Part shown: in pieces, positions 1-7,084 of the stretch | How positions within the stretch are numbered: the first letter of the stretch is position 1 | How the letters are laid out: every line of letters begins with the position of its first letter | Source: JAAFHB01 sp037128295 | GTDB taxonomy: Bacteria > Bacteroidota > Bacteroidia > Bacteroidales > Prolixibacteraceae | Assembly: GCA_037128295.1 (NCBI GenBank) | Contig: JBAXWR010000123.1 | Coordinates: 1 to 20,992, forward strand | Direction of reading: 5' to 3' | DNA: 20,992 nt | Program-made: the position numbers and the translations under genes | The notes under the pieces: generated by a model | The model's database searches: none | What the model saw: only the letters and a program-made list of their open reading frames with translations | What the model was told of the DNA's origin: nothing

Positions 1-71
1 GGATACCTTCCTTTCAGAAGGAGATCTGAGTAAACACTTAGTTACAAAACAGTTAATTTTTTAAAAAACAA

Positions 72-665
72 ATGAAGAAATTTCAAATTAAGGGTACTGC
101 CCGTCAGGCAATCGGGAAGAAAGATTGCAAAGCGCTTAGGGCACAGGATTTGGTACCATGTGTGATTTACGGTGGCGAAAAAGTGGTTCATTTTCAGGCA
201 CATGAAAACGAATTCCGTAAATTGATTTATACCCCAAAAGTATATCAGACCGAGATTGATGTTGATGGTACTGTTTACAATGCTTTCTTACAGGCGTTAC
301 AATTTCATCCCGTTACAGACAAACTTCTCCACATCGATTTTCTTGAATCCCGTGAAAATGTTGCGGTCAGGCTCGAAATCCCTGTTCGTTTGGATGGTTA
401 TGCAAAAGGTATCCAACAAGGGGGCCGTTTGAAATCGAACCTCCGTACTTTAAAAGCCAAAGGATTCCCGAAAGATTTCCCGGATGAGATCGTTATCGAC
501 GTTACCGAATTGAACATCAGTGAAAGTATCAGGGTATCTGACGTAAAAGTTCCAGGAATTGAAATCTTAAATGCAAAATCTGTTCCGGTTGCTACTGTGA
601 TGGTTACCCGTGCTGCCCGTGCTGCAATGGCCGATACCTCTCAGCCAACTGGCAAGAAAAAATAA
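72..665 (+). CDS. rplY: 50S ribosomal protein L25 / general stress protein Ctc
   Basis: This is a two-domain (TL5/CTC type) L25, the large-subunit protein that binds 5S rRNA. The N-terminal 5S-binding domain covers about residues 1-92, ending in the family-typical stretch FHPVTDKLLHIDFLE. The C-terminal beta domain runs from about residue 93 to 180 and is followed by a short basic tail ending GKKK. At 197 residues it matches the long CTC form rather than the short E. coli form of about 94. Bacteroidota homologues often carry a longer acidic tail, which is absent here. The ATG follows an A/T-rich stretch with no Shine-Dalgarno motif. The peptidyl-tRNA hydrolase gene starts 12 bp after its stop, so the two are probably cotranscribed, a pairing common in bacteria. 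Family assignment is firm; the gene is also named ctc. Confidence 0.95.
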   Translation: MKKFQIKGTARQAIGKKDCKALRAQDLVPCVIYGGEKVVHFQAHENEFRKLIYTPKVYQTEIDVDGTVYNAFLQALQFHPVTDKLLHIDFLESRENVAVRLEIPVRLDGYAKGIQQGGRLKSNLRTLKAKGFPKDFPDEIVIDVTELNISESIRVSDVKVPGIEILNAKSVPVATVMVTRAARAAMADTSQPTGKKK

Positions 666-677
666 AATTTTCAAGTT

Positions 678-1241
678 TTGAAATACCTGATTGTAGGCTT
701 GGGGAATATCGGGGAAGAATACGAAAATACCCGGCACAACATTGGATTTACGATATTGGATGCTCTCGCAAGGGCATCCAATATTTCTTTTAGCGAAAAA
801 CGTTACGGGTCTGTCGCTGAAATGAAACATGCCGGTAAAGTATTTATCTTGCTGAAACCCAATACATTCATGAACCTAAGTGGCCGTTCTGTCCATTACT
901 GGATGCAGAAAGAGGGGGTTGAATTAGATAAAGTATTGATCCTCGTCGATGACCTTGCATTGCCACTTGGAAAGATCAGGATGAGGCTTAACGGTGGCGA
1001 TGCTGGCCACAATGGTTTAAAAAGTATTCACCAGATTTTAGGAACCCAGGATTATATCCGGTTGAGGTTCGGGATTGGCAATGATTTTCCTCGTGGTTAT
1101 CAGGTCGAACATGTTCTGGGAAAATGGACACGTGAAGAGGAGGAAGTTGTCAACTCGAAAATGGAGCTTTGCATCGAGATCATCAAGGCTTTTGCAACCA
1201 TGGGTGCCGAACGGGCAATGAATACGTACAACAAAAAGTAG
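678..1241 (+). CDS. pth: Peptidyl-tRNA hydrolase
   Basis: The enzyme cleaves the ester bond of peptidyl-tRNAs released by stalled ribosomes, recycling tRNA in the cytoplasm. Family landmarks are all present: GLGNIG with Asn10, TRHNIG with the catalytic base His20, FMNLSG with Asn66, VDDLALPLG with Asp91 as the likely partner of His20, and GHNGLKS with Asn112. The length of 187 residues is typical. The start is a TTG at 678; the MKYLIVGLGN N-terminus fits the family exactly and no ATG lies at a suitable place, so the TTG start is well supported. It lies 12 bp after L25 and is probably translated from the same message. A cluster of GGCTGGC-type repeats begins 2 bp after the stop codon. Confidence 0.96.
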   Translation: MKYLIVGLGNIGEEYENTRHNIGFTILDALARASNISFSEKRYGSVAEMKHAGKVFILLKPNTFMNLSGRSVHYWMQKEGVELDKVLILVDDLALPLGKIRMRLNGGDAGHNGLKSIHQILGTQDYIRLRFGIGNDFPRGYQVEHVLGKWTREEEEVVNSKMELCIEIIKAFATMGAERAMNTYNKK

Positions 1242-1242
1242 A

Positions 1243-1303
1243 GGCTGGCTTCCAGCAGCCGGCAACTTGCTGTTGGCTGTTGGCATCTGGCGGCTAGCTA
1301 GCC
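1243..1303. repeat. Degenerate GGCTGGC/GGCAACTTGC repeat cluster
   Basis: A GC-rich cluster built from variants of GGCTGGC, GGCAACTTGC and TGTTGGC. It ends in the perfect 12-bp palindrome GGCTAGCTAGCC (1292-1303), followed by TTCAAA-g-TTTGAA (1304-1316). It is the reverse-complement relative of the cluster at 1409-1445, with about 105 bp of AT-rich sequence between them. It sits directly behind pth and could fold in the transcript, but no U-tract follows. Confidence 0.6.
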
Positions 1304-1408
1304 TTCAAAGTTTGAACCTACTTTCAATTTATTGTTTTTATAGTGATGTAAATCAATGATATATATATTTAAGTATCAGATTACTGAGTTATAATAAGTT
1401 TTGAAAGT

Positions 1409-1445
1409 GCCAGTAGCCAGTTGCCAGCCGCCAGTTGCCAGCCAC
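1409..1445. repeat. Tandem GCCAGTTGCCAGCC repeats
   Basis: Two exact, abutting copies of the 14-mer GCCAGTTGCCAGCC lie at 1416-1429 and 1430-1443, preceded by a partial copy, GCCAGTA. Their reverse complement, GGCTGGCAACTGGC, resembles the units at 1243-1303, so the pair forms an inverted arrangement around an AT-rich core. The 234-bp gap between pth and the S4 gene holds no other feature that I can see. Confidence 0.65.
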
Positions 1446-1475
1446 TTTAATTAATCACTACAATCTCATTTTATC

Positions 1476-1856
1476 ATGGAAGATCCTGTTCGCATCGATA
1501 AATGGCTTTGGGCCGTTCGCCTTTTCCACACAAGGACACTCGCTACCGAGGAGTGCAAGAAGGGCCGTATCACCATTGATGGGATTTCTGTTAAACCCTC
1601 CCGGATACCTAAGGTTGGCGACATCATCAAAATCCGTAAAAACCCTGTGACCTACTCCTACAGGGTGATTGGCCTGATCGGTAAACGTGTAGGTGCCAAA
1701 CTTGCCCCGGACTATGTTGAGGACATCACCCCGCCTGAAGAATTGAAAATCCTAGAAATCCGTGCCCAGATGAACACTTTCGAGCGCGACCGCGGAACCG
1801 GACGCCCCACCAAAAAAGACCGCCGCGACCTCGATAAGTTGCAGGATTGGGATTGA
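1476..1856 (+). CDS. S4-domain RNA-binding protein (Hsp15/HslR-like)
   Basis: A small cytoplasmic protein with one S4 RNA-binding domain at about residues 4-65, showing the typical opening VRIDKWLWAVRLFHTR and the later segment GRITIDGISVKPSRIPKVGD. The basic C-terminal tail ends RPTKKDRRDLDKLQDWD, a form widespread in Bacteroidota homologues. The length of 126 residues is close to E. coli Hsp15 (133). E. coli HslR binds free 50S subunits carrying nascent chain-tRNA and helps recycle them; that role is plausible here beside pth, which rescues the same kind of substrate, but it is inferred. The ATG at 1476 gives the family N-terminus. A hairpin terminator candidate follows 15 bp after the stop. 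It could alternatively be another S4 rRNA-binding factor. Confidence 0.88.
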   Translation: MEDPVRIDKWLWAVRLFHTRTLATEECKKGRITIDGISVKPSRIPKVGDIIKIRKNPVTYSYRVIGLIGKRVGAKLAPDYVEDITPPEELKILEIRAQMNTFERDRGTGRPTKKDRRDLDKLQDWD

Positions 1857-1871
1857 CGGATTATCAGAACT

Positions 1872-1914
1872 TTAAACCCTCAAGGTTTGGGCAACATTGA
1901 GGGTTTAATTCTTA
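1872..1914 (+). terminator. Hairpin terminator after the S4 gene
   Basis: A perfect 12-bp stem, TTAAACCCTCAA (1872-1883) with TTGAGGGTTTAA (1897-1908), encloses a 13-nt loop and is followed by the short T-rich run TTCTT. The stem is clear, but the U-tract is weak, so termination strength is uncertain. Confidence 0.55.
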
Positions 1915-1957
1915 AAATTGGAGCTTTAAAATTATTTTGAAAATTTTTCCCGATTTA

Positions 1958-1989
1958 TTTGGATTTTGAAAAATGACATTGTATATTTG
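1958..1989 (+). promoter_or_regulatory. Bacteroidota-type promoter for the ytrA-like operon
   Basis: A -33 box TTTG (1958-1961) and a -7 box TATATTTG (1982-1989) are separated by 20 bp. This matches the TTTG-N19-21-TAnnTTTG consensus known for Bacteroides. Transcription would start near 1996, about 28 nt before the ATG at 2024. That position also argues against the upstream ATG at 1973, which lies inside the promoter. Confidence 0.7.
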
Positions 1990-1999
1990 TACTATACAA
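1979..1999. promoter_or_regulatory. Palindromic operator candidate, likely autoregulatory
   Basis: TTGTATA (1979-1985) and TATACAA (1993-1999) form a perfect 7-bp inverted repeat with a 7-bp spacer. The palindrome covers the -7 box and the predicted transcription start. GntR/YtrA dimers bind palindromes of this size, so repression of its own operon is the natural reading; this is inference from position and symmetry. Confidence 0.55.
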
Positions 2000-2023
2000 C
2001 TAATACAATATACCAATATTACA

Positions 2024-2425
2024 ATGATCAATTTTATTTTAGATCCAAGTGGCGGGACGCCTTTCTACAGGCAGATTATCGACCAGATTAAATTTGGTAT
2101 CGCCTCCGGTAAATTAAAAACCGGCGAACAGCTTCCAACTGTAAGGGCTTTAGCGGTGATCCTTAAGGTAAACCTGAATACAATCGCAAAAGCCTACAAA
2201 GAACTAGAGATCCTGAGCATCCTTGACACTCAGCAAGGGTCGGGTACGTTTATCAATGCCAACGGGATCGTCCTTACCGATGAGGAGAAACAACGGAAAA
2301 TTCAGGACATCTGCAAAGAGTTTTTAACGGTTGCCTATACCTATGGCTTTTCTAAGGAAGAGGTAATTGCCGAGTTGCAGAACAATTTGAACAACAATTT
2401 TTATAACAATCTTAATAACAAATGA
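2024..2425 (+). CDS. GntR-family transcriptional regulator, YtrA subfamily
   Basis: A 133-residue DNA-binding regulator. The winged helix-turn-helix covers about residues 8-77, with the typical segments PFYRQIIDQIKFGIASG, GEQLPTVRALA and VNLNTIAKAYKELE, and a wing ending in QGSGTFI. The C-terminal part is short (about 55 residues), which marks the YtrA subfamily; the larger GntR subfamilies carry ligand domains over 100 residues long. The reading frame is open from an ATG at 1973, but that codon lies within the predicted promoter, so ATG 2024 is preferred. The stop overlaps the start of the SPFH gene by 4 bp (ATGA), indicating translational coupling. YtrA proteins usually control the membrane transporter or membrane protein of their own operon, and the palindrome at 1979-1999 is the likely binding site. 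Confidence 0.9.
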   Translation: MINFILDPSGGTPFYRQIIDQIKFGIASGKLKTGEQLPTVRALAVILKVNLNTIAKAYKELEILSILDTQQGSGTFINANGIVLTDEEKQRKIQDICKEFLTVAYTYGFSKEEVIAELQNNLNNNFYNNLNNK

Positions 2426-3330
2426 CTATGGAAACCAAAAATCTTTTTAACGTAATTTCTACGACTGTGATCATTGTCGCCTCCGCGATATTGGCTCTCT
2501 TGTTCTATTTGAAAATTATTGACATTTTTTACTTAATCGGATTGTGGATTCTTGCAGCCCTAATTGCAAGCTCCATAAAAATTGCCGACCAATGGGAAAA
2601 AGCGGTGCAGTTACGAATGGGCCGGTATGTTGGATTAAAAGGGCCCGGCATATTTTTTATCTGGCCGATATTGGATAAGGTCATCGATTACATCGATCAA
2701 AGAGTCAGGGTAACCGATTTTAAAGCAGATCAAACATTAACAAAGGACACAGTACCAGTAAATGTAGTTGCAGTTTTGTACTGGACTGTCTGGGACGTAG
2801 AAAAAGCTGCCCTTGAAGTTCAGGATTATCAGACAGCCATTCAATACATTGCCCAAACCGGGTTGAGGGATATTATTGGAAAACACGAATTGGCTGAGTT
2901 GTTACAAGACAGGGATAAGATTGCCGAAGACCTTCAAAAATTATTGGACGAAAATACAAATCCCTGGGGTATTACCTGCCAAACAGTTGGAATAAAGGAT
3001 ATTACAATTCCGCAAGGGCTATCTGATGCGATGAGCAAACAGGCACAAGCCGAAAGGGAACGCAAAGCCAGGGTCATCCTCGGAACCGCAGAAACCGAAA
3101 TTGCGGAGAAGTTTGCCAAGGCGAGCGAATCGTATATGAACAATCCTGTAGCATTGCAATTGAGGGCCATGAACCTGATCGGTGAAGGGTTGAAAGAAAA
3201 AGGTTCGATGATCATTGTGCCAAGTTCCGCGCTCGATATGATGAACCTTGGTGGAATGGGTGGTATCGCTGCACTTTCACAATTGAACAAATCGGAACAG
3301 TTAAATAAACCTGAACAAAAACCAGTCTGA
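2422..3330 (+). CDS. SPFH/band-7 (slipin-like) membrane protein
   Basis: A 302-residue prohibitin/stomatin-type protein. Two hydrophobic stretches at about residues 10-29 and 32-52 anchor the N-terminus. The band-7 domain starts near QWEKAVQLRMGRYVGLKGPG, has the typical IDQRVRVTDF and VPVNVVAVLYWTVWD segments, and passes into an Ala/Glu-rich helical region (SKQAQAERERKARVILGTAE) likely to oligomerise. The C-terminal part includes SSALDMMNLGGMGG. Such proteins build ring-shaped scaffolds on membranes; no enzymatic motif is visible. A second ATG at 2428 (METKN) is a possible start. The gene overlaps the YtrA-like regulator by 4 bp, so its level is probably set by that regulator. No NfeD-like protease partner, often linked to slipins, is encoded next to it. 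Confidence 0.9.
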   Translation: MTMETKNLFNVISTTVIIVASAILALLFYLKIIDIFYLIGLWILAALIASSIKIADQWEKAVQLRMGRYVGLKGPGIFFIWPILDKVIDYIDQRVRVTDFKADQTLTKDTVPVNVVAVLYWTVWDVEKAALEVQDYQTAIQYIAQTGLRDIIGKHELAELLQDRDKIAEDLQKLLDENTNPWGITCQTVGIKDITIPQGLSDAMSKQAQAERERKARVILGTAETEIAEKFAKASESYMNNPVALQLRAMNLIGEGLKEKGSMIIVPSSALDMMNLGGMGGIAALSQLNKSEQLNKPEQKPV

Positions 3331-3358
3331 TTTTCGTTTTCGCCAATAACAAATAATC

Positions 3359-3871
3359 ATGATCATGAAAACATTATACTTTATTGCAATGATGATTGGT
3401 TTACACATGTCCGTTATTATTAAACCAATTCAGGCACAAACTACACAGAACAAACTCAACCAGATTGAGTTAATGAAACAATTTCTGGGTACATGGCAGG
3501 CTCAAATGGGCAAAGATACGGTACAGGTTGATGAATTTACAGCGTTTGGATCTGGTATCGTTGGCACAATCAAGAACATCACCAAGGGCAAAGTTATCAG
3601 TTCAACAAAGGAATTGTGGGGATATGATCAAAAAAATGACAAAATCATTTTTGCAATGCTTTGGGAATCATCCCCTGAAATTTCACTCTGGGCATATTGG
3701 TTTACATCAAAGAATACTTGTGAGGGAGTCTCCTATCAGGACCTTTCAAATCCGGAAAAGGCCATTCTGAAATACAAAATGGTGATAAAATCTTCCGACT
3801 CATACGTGTTGACTATGTTGCAAAACAATAAGCCAGTGGCAGAATCGACTTTTAAACGCGTCAAAAAGTGA
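3359..3871 (+). CDS. Small secreted protein of unknown function, DUF1579/lipocalin-like
   Basis: The product has 170 residues from ATG 3359, or 168 from ATG 3365 (MKTLYF), which looks the more natural signal-peptide start. A cleavable signal peptide ends near PIQAQ (about residue 27), so the protein is exported. The mature part opens with LMKQFLGTWQAQMG, a pattern like the first strand of small eight-stranded barrel families (FLGTW). The rest alternates short beta-prone segments, for example STKELWGYDQKNDKIIFAML and AILKYKMVIKSSDSYVLTM, and ends in ESTFKRVKK. No catalytic motif is recognised. It follows the SPFH gene by 28 bp on the same strand and may be cotranscribed with it. The family suggestion is tentative and rests on pattern only. 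Confidence 0.7.
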   Translation: MIMKTLYFIAMMIGLHMSVIIKPIQAQTTQNKLNQIELMKQFLGTWQAQMGKDTVQVDEFTAFGSGIVGTIKNITKGKVISSTKELWGYDQKNDKIIFAMLWESSPEISLWAYWFTSKNTCEGVSYQDLSNPEKAILKYKMVIKSSDSYVLTMLQNNKPVAESTFKRVKK

Positions 3872-3903
3872 TGGAAAAGAAGTAAGCAAATGTGCTTAAA
3901 CTG

Positions 3904-3952
3904 ATTGGAATGTTCCAGAATTATTTTTTTGGGGCATTCCAATTTCTATTTT
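3904..3952 (+). terminator. Possible terminator between convergent genes
   Basis: ATTGGAATG (3904-3912) and CATTCCAAT (3935-3943) form a perfect 9-bp stem around a 22-nt loop, followed by TTTCTATTTT. It lies 32 bp after the stop of the secreted-protein gene and just before the heptamer array. The long loop lowers confidence. Confidence 0.45.
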
Positions 3953-4082
3953 CCACTTTCCACTTTCCACTTTCCAATTTCCACTTTCCACTTTCCATTT
4001 TCCATTTTCCATTTTCCAATTTCCATTTTCCAATTTCCATTTTCCAATTTCTATTTTCCACTTTCCCTTTTCTATTTTCCAA
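3943..4082. repeat. Twenty-unit heptanucleotide array (TTTCCAN)
   Basis: Exactly 20 consecutive 7-bp units follow TTTCCAN without a phase break. Seventeen begin with the full TTTCC and the other three are TTTCTAT; the last base of the unit alternates among C, A and T. The array gives a strict pyrimidine/purine strand asymmetry. It fills the gap between the convergent secreted-protein and amidase genes and runs 11 bp into the amidase coding region. That gene's TAG stop (complement of 4072-4074) lies in a TTTCTAT unit. Seven is not a multiple of three, so unit gain or loss near the end would change the amidase C-terminus. Confidence 0.95.
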
Positions 4083-5130
4083 AATCTTCAATTACGCCGT
4101 CGCACAACCATTTGGCAATGGCCTGTCGGTTGTTTTCATAAATCAACCTTTGTTGGTCGCGTGAATGGTTGATGTTTCCAAGTTCGATAAAAACTGCAGT
4201 TGGGATGGTCTTTTTGAGCATATAAAGGTTCCGCGATGAAACGTCGCCGGTGTAGCCTCTTCCGGGCTGTTTGAGCTGATATTTCTGTTCAACAGTAGTT
4301 CGGAGGGTATTGGCCAGGCGCTCACCGTTTTTGCTTCCTTCGTTAAAATAGAAGAAGAGGTCGATGTTTTTTTTGTTGTTTCTTGCGTCAACATGGATTT
4401 CGATGCATCTTTTATAGATCCCCTGATGTTCGTTGCGGTAGAGAACATTAATGGCATCGACACGCTGTTTCAGTCTTTCTACCTGATTTAGTGGTATTTC
4501 AGAGTTTGGGTAGCATACCTCATCTTTGTTGTTCCTGAGGAAAAGGTCGTTTCTGATGCCATCGTACGGATCGCGGACGATGAAATAGACTTTTGCAGAA
4601 TGACGGAGCAGCTCCCTTCCGAACCTCAGGGTGACATCATAGGCATATTCATCTTCACAAAGGATATTTTTCCCGATTTTACCCATAGCACCTGGATCAG
4701 GACCCCCATGACCACTAACAAGATAGAATACACCTCCTTTTAACTTTTGGTCGATGAGGTCAACATGCTCGGCATCTTTTCCAAATAAAGGTTCTGTAAT
4801 GAATTTGACTTGGGGAACGACTACCAGAGGAACGACAATCTGAGGAATATTAATTGTATCTGTTTGTTGTTCAGTGAGTTTTGGTAGAATATACGTTCTC
4901 CCGATAATAAGGGCATTGTCTTTACCCAACTTACTTTTATTGAGAATGATAAAATCTTCCATAAAATGAGAATCAGTCAACCCATTATTTTGCAGGATCC
5001 GATAAATATTGTCACCGCTTTTAGCTGTAAAGTTTAGCGAATCAGGTTCCTGGGAAAAGGAGAAAAAAGAAATAAATAGATATAGTGTTGAAATATAAGT
5101 CCTTAAATTGAACAGTTTATAGCTTTTCAA
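4072..5130 (-). CDS. Periplasmic N-acetylmuramoyl-L-alanine amidase with LysM domain
   Basis: A 352-residue cell-wall hydrolase that cuts the bond between muramic acid and the stem peptide. A signal peptide spans about residues 1-26. A LysM-type peptidoglycan-binding domain lies at about 33-83 (FTAKSGDNIYRIL to GRTYILP), then a Pro/Val-rich linker, then an Amidase_3 catalytic domain at about 135-348. Zinc and catalytic residues of that family are visible: His141 in VSGHGGPDPGAMG, Glu161 in DEYAYDVTL, His246 in IEIHVDAR and Glu316 in FIELGNINH. All are in their expected order, so it should be active. The last two codons and the stop lie in the heptanucleotide array. A promoter candidate sits about 30 bp upstream of the start. 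It is convergent with the small secreted-protein gene. AmiC-like roles in daughter-cell separation are possible but not shown. Confidence 0.93.
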   Translation of the reverse strand: MKSYKLFNLRTYISTLYLFISFFSFSQEPDSLNFTAKSGDNIYRILQNNGLTDSHFMEDFIILNKSKLGKDNALIIGRTYILPKLTEQQTDTINIPQIVVPLVVVPQVKFITEPLFGKDAEHVDLIDQKLKGGVFYLVSGHGGPDPGAMGKIGKNILCEDEYAYDVTLRFGRELLRHSAKVYFIVRDPYDGIRNDLFLRNNKDEVCYPNSEIPLNQVERLKQRVDAINVLYRNEHQGIYKRCIEIHVDARNNKKNIDLFFYFNEGSKNGERLANTLRTTVEQKYQLKQPGRGYTGDVSSRNLYMLKKTIPTAVFIELGNINHSRDQQRLIYENNRQAIAKWLCDGVIEDFGK

Positions 5131-5159
5131 AACAAATGAATTTTGATATGATAAGAATG

Positions 5160-5188
5160 CAAAACTAATCAGTTATTTGTCACTTCAA
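5160..5188 (-). promoter_or_regulatory. Promoter candidate for the amidase gene
   Basis: On the minus strand a -7 box TAGTTTTG (complement of 5160-5167) fits TAnnTTTG. A TTG (complement of 5186-5188) lies 18 bp upstream as a possible -33 element. The start of transcription would be near 5153, about 23 nt before the ATG. Spacing is slightly short of the consensus. The rest of the 216-bp divergent gap shows no further gene. Confidence 0.4.
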
Positions 5189-5346
5189 CGGTGTAAAAAA
5201 ATTTTGCAAAAAAACGACAGTTCGATCTTTCATGTTTTTGTAATCTGCCCAAACATTTGCTTCTTTACAGTGGATTCGATTTTAAAATCAACCATTTTGA
5301 ACGGGTCTTCGATTGAATTGTATAAAAAATAATAATATTTTATAAC

Positions 5347-6147
5347 ATGTTTTTAATCAATGTAATAAAAAGAAGGTCCTTAAAGTTGCTACCGGCAATC
5401 GCCTTGTTGTTGCTCCTCGGTTATGTTTTTCCCGGATGTCAATCGCTAAAAGTCTCGAAGGTCGAATTCTCAAATATCCACCTCGATTCCACTTTAAAGG
5501 TCGCACCTGACCCTAAAATGGAAAATATTATCGCACCTTACAGGGAAAAGCTATCTAAAGAAATGGGCGAAGTACTTTGTAATTCGAAAGTGGCGCTCTT
5601 TGGTGGTCGCCCTGAAAGTTTGCTGACCAATTTTTGTGCCGATCTTGTCAGGACGGAGTCTGATTCTATCTGTTTAAAAAAATATCCCGGAATGCACATC
5701 GATGTGGCGATGGTCAACCGTGGGGGCTTACGAGTCCCGATCCCAAAAGGGGAAGTAAAGGTCCAGAATATGTTTGAGCTGATGCCATTTGAAAACGAGG
5801 TTATTTTCTTAAAGATGACGGGTATAGAATTGCGTGCCTTTATCAATCATATGGCTTCCAGAGGTGGGGAAGGGGTTTCGGGAATCCATTTTGGCATTAA
5901 AGACAATAAGGCCTTAAATCCTGAGGTTCAGGGACAACCACTTGATGATACAAAAAACTATTGGTTGGTAACGAGCGACTATATCGCCGGAGGTGGCGAC
6001 GGAAGCGAAATTTTGAAAAACATTAAGGAACGGATTCTTCCGGGGGTAAGATTCAGGGATATGTTTATTGACCATTTGCGCAAATTGGGCCGCAAAGGAA
6101 TTGCTATTGATGTTAAATTGGATGGGAGGGTTTACGATGCAAAATAG
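5347..6147 (+). CDS. 5'-nucleotidase C-terminal (substrate-binding) domain lipoprotein
   Basis: A 266-residue lipoprotein with lipobox FPGC (Cys31) after a hydrophobic signal segment. The mature part is a stand-alone 5_nucleotid_C domain, the nucleotide-recognising half of UshA-type 5'-nucleotidases. Typical motifs are NRGGLRVPIPKGEV (about residues 123-136; the Arg corresponds to a phosphate-contacting Arg of UshA), FELMPFENEV, LTSDYI-like VTSDYIAGGGDG and the preceding MTGIELRAFI. It has no metal-binding domain of its own. That domain is encoded by the next gene, whose start overlaps this gene's end by 11 bp. The two probably form one functional nucleotidase for scavenging nucleotides in the periplasm. 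The order, C-domain first, is swapped compared with a fused UshA. The ATG at 5347 is followed by positive residues (KRR), as expected for a signal peptide. Confidence 0.88.
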   Translation: MFLINVIKRRSLKLLPAIALLLLLGYVFPGCQSLKVSKVEFSNIHLDSTLKVAPDPKMENIIAPYREKLSKEMGEVLCNSKVALFGGRPESLLTNFCADLVRTESDSICLKKYPGMHIDVAMVNRGGLRVPIPKGEVKVQNMFELMPFENEVIFLKMTGIELRAFINHMASRGGEGVSGIHFGIKDNKALNPEVQGQPLDDTKNYWLVTSDYIAGGGDGSEILKNIKERILPGVRFRDMFIDHLRKLGRKGIAIDVKLDGRVYDAK

Positions 6148-7054
6148 AAGGGATTTTTTAAGATTACTGGGAGCAGGTGCTGCTGGTACTTTAGTGGTTG
6201 GTACACCGCTTTCGGTGTTTGGTGCAGAGGAACTGGTTAAACTGACCATTTTGCATACAAACGATTTTCATTCGCACATCGATCCTTTCGAAAAGGATGT
6301 GCCACGAAACGCAGGTGAAGGTGGAATGGCCAGAAGGGCAGCCCTGATCAGTCAGGTGAGGGCAGAAACCAAAAATGTGTTGCTCTTCGATGCTGGGGAT
6401 ATTTATCAGGGAACCCCTTATTTTAATTTTTTCAACGGGAAGTTCGATTTTGAACTCATGACGATGATGGGGTATGATGCCGCTACCCTGGGCAACCACG
6501 AATTTGACAATGGACTGGAAGGGATCAAAAGTCAGTTGAAATATGCAGGTTTTCCGTTTATTAACGCCAACTACGATTTTTCGGATACAATTTTGGCCGG
6601 AATGACCGTCCCTTACAAGATTTTCAAAAAAGGAGGCATAAAAGTAGGGGTTTATGGATTGGGCGTAGAGCTACAAGGACTTGTTGGCGAGAAGAATTAT
6701 GGGAAAACCCGTTATCTTGATCCATTGGAAACAGCATTAAAAATGGAGAAAATATTGTTAGAAGAGCACCATACCGATCTGATTGTCTGCTTGTCGCACC
6801 TGGGGTATTCCTACAAGGAAAATCAAGTGAGCGATAAAATATTGGCTGCCCAAACATCTCATACCGATTTTATTATTGGTGGCCATACCCATACTTTTCT
6901 ACAGAAACCTGATCTGATCAAAAACCTTTCGGGCAAGGATGTGGTTGTAAACCAGGTAGGTTTTGGTGGGTTGATCCTCGGCCGGGTTGACTTCTATTTC
7001 TCAAAAGAGAAAAGGCACAAGGGACATCATTTTTCCGCTATTCCTGTAAAATAA
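6137..7054 (+). CDS. 5'-nucleotidase metallophosphatase domain protein, Tat-type signal
   Basis: This 305-residue protein is the catalytic metallophosphatase half of a UshA/YfkN-type 5'-nucleotidase. The two-metal site is complete: Asp43 and His45 (HTNDFHSHI), Asp88 (DAGDIYQG), Asn120 and catalytic His121 (LGNHEFDNG), His221 (LSHLGYSY), His250 and His252 (GGHTHTF), spaced as in E. coli UshA. The N-terminus has NRRDFLRLLGAGAAG, a twin-arginine (Tat) signal pattern. That fixes the start at ATG 6137 rather than the in-frame ATG 6068 far inside the upstream gene. It overlaps the C-domain gene by 11 bp and lacks a C-terminal nucleotide-binding domain, so it must rely on the partner protein or act alone on other phosphoesters. 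The two halves appear to use different export routes (Sec/lipoprotein versus Tat). Confidence 0.92.
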   Translation: MQNRRDFLRLLGAGAAGTLVVGTPLSVFGAEELVKLTILHTNDFHSHIDPFEKDVPRNAGEGGMARRAALISQVRAETKNVLLFDAGDIYQGTPYFNFFNGKFDFELMTMMGYDAATLGNHEFDNGLEGIKSQLKYAGFPFINANYDFSDTILAGMTVPYKIFKKGGIKVGVYGLGVELQGLVGEKNYGKTRYLDPLETALKMEKILLEEHHTDLIVCLSHLGYSYKENQVSDKILAAQTSHTDFIIGGHTHTFLQKPDLIKNLSGKDVVVNQVGFGGLILGRVDFYFSKEKRHKGHHFSAIPVK

Positions 7055-7084
7055 TTGGGAAGTCTTTCAAAATAATATTCCCAT

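Noticed and set aside
1..64. Possible C-terminal end of an upstream gene (open frame from base 2 to a TAA at 62-64)
   Set aside because: Only about 20 codons are visible and the peptide does not match the prs C-terminus often found upstream of L25. A short open frame is expected by chance.
3892..4164. Phe/Pro/Ser-rich plus-strand frames over the heptamer array
   Set aside because: The 7-bp array is read in three frames in turn, which gives a 7-residue repeat peptide. It also overlaps the amidase 3' end on the other strand.
7056..7083. Hairpin TGGGAA/TTCCCA as terminator of the nucleotidase pair
   Set aside because: The 6-bp stem has a 16-nt loop and no T-run, so it is too weak to call.
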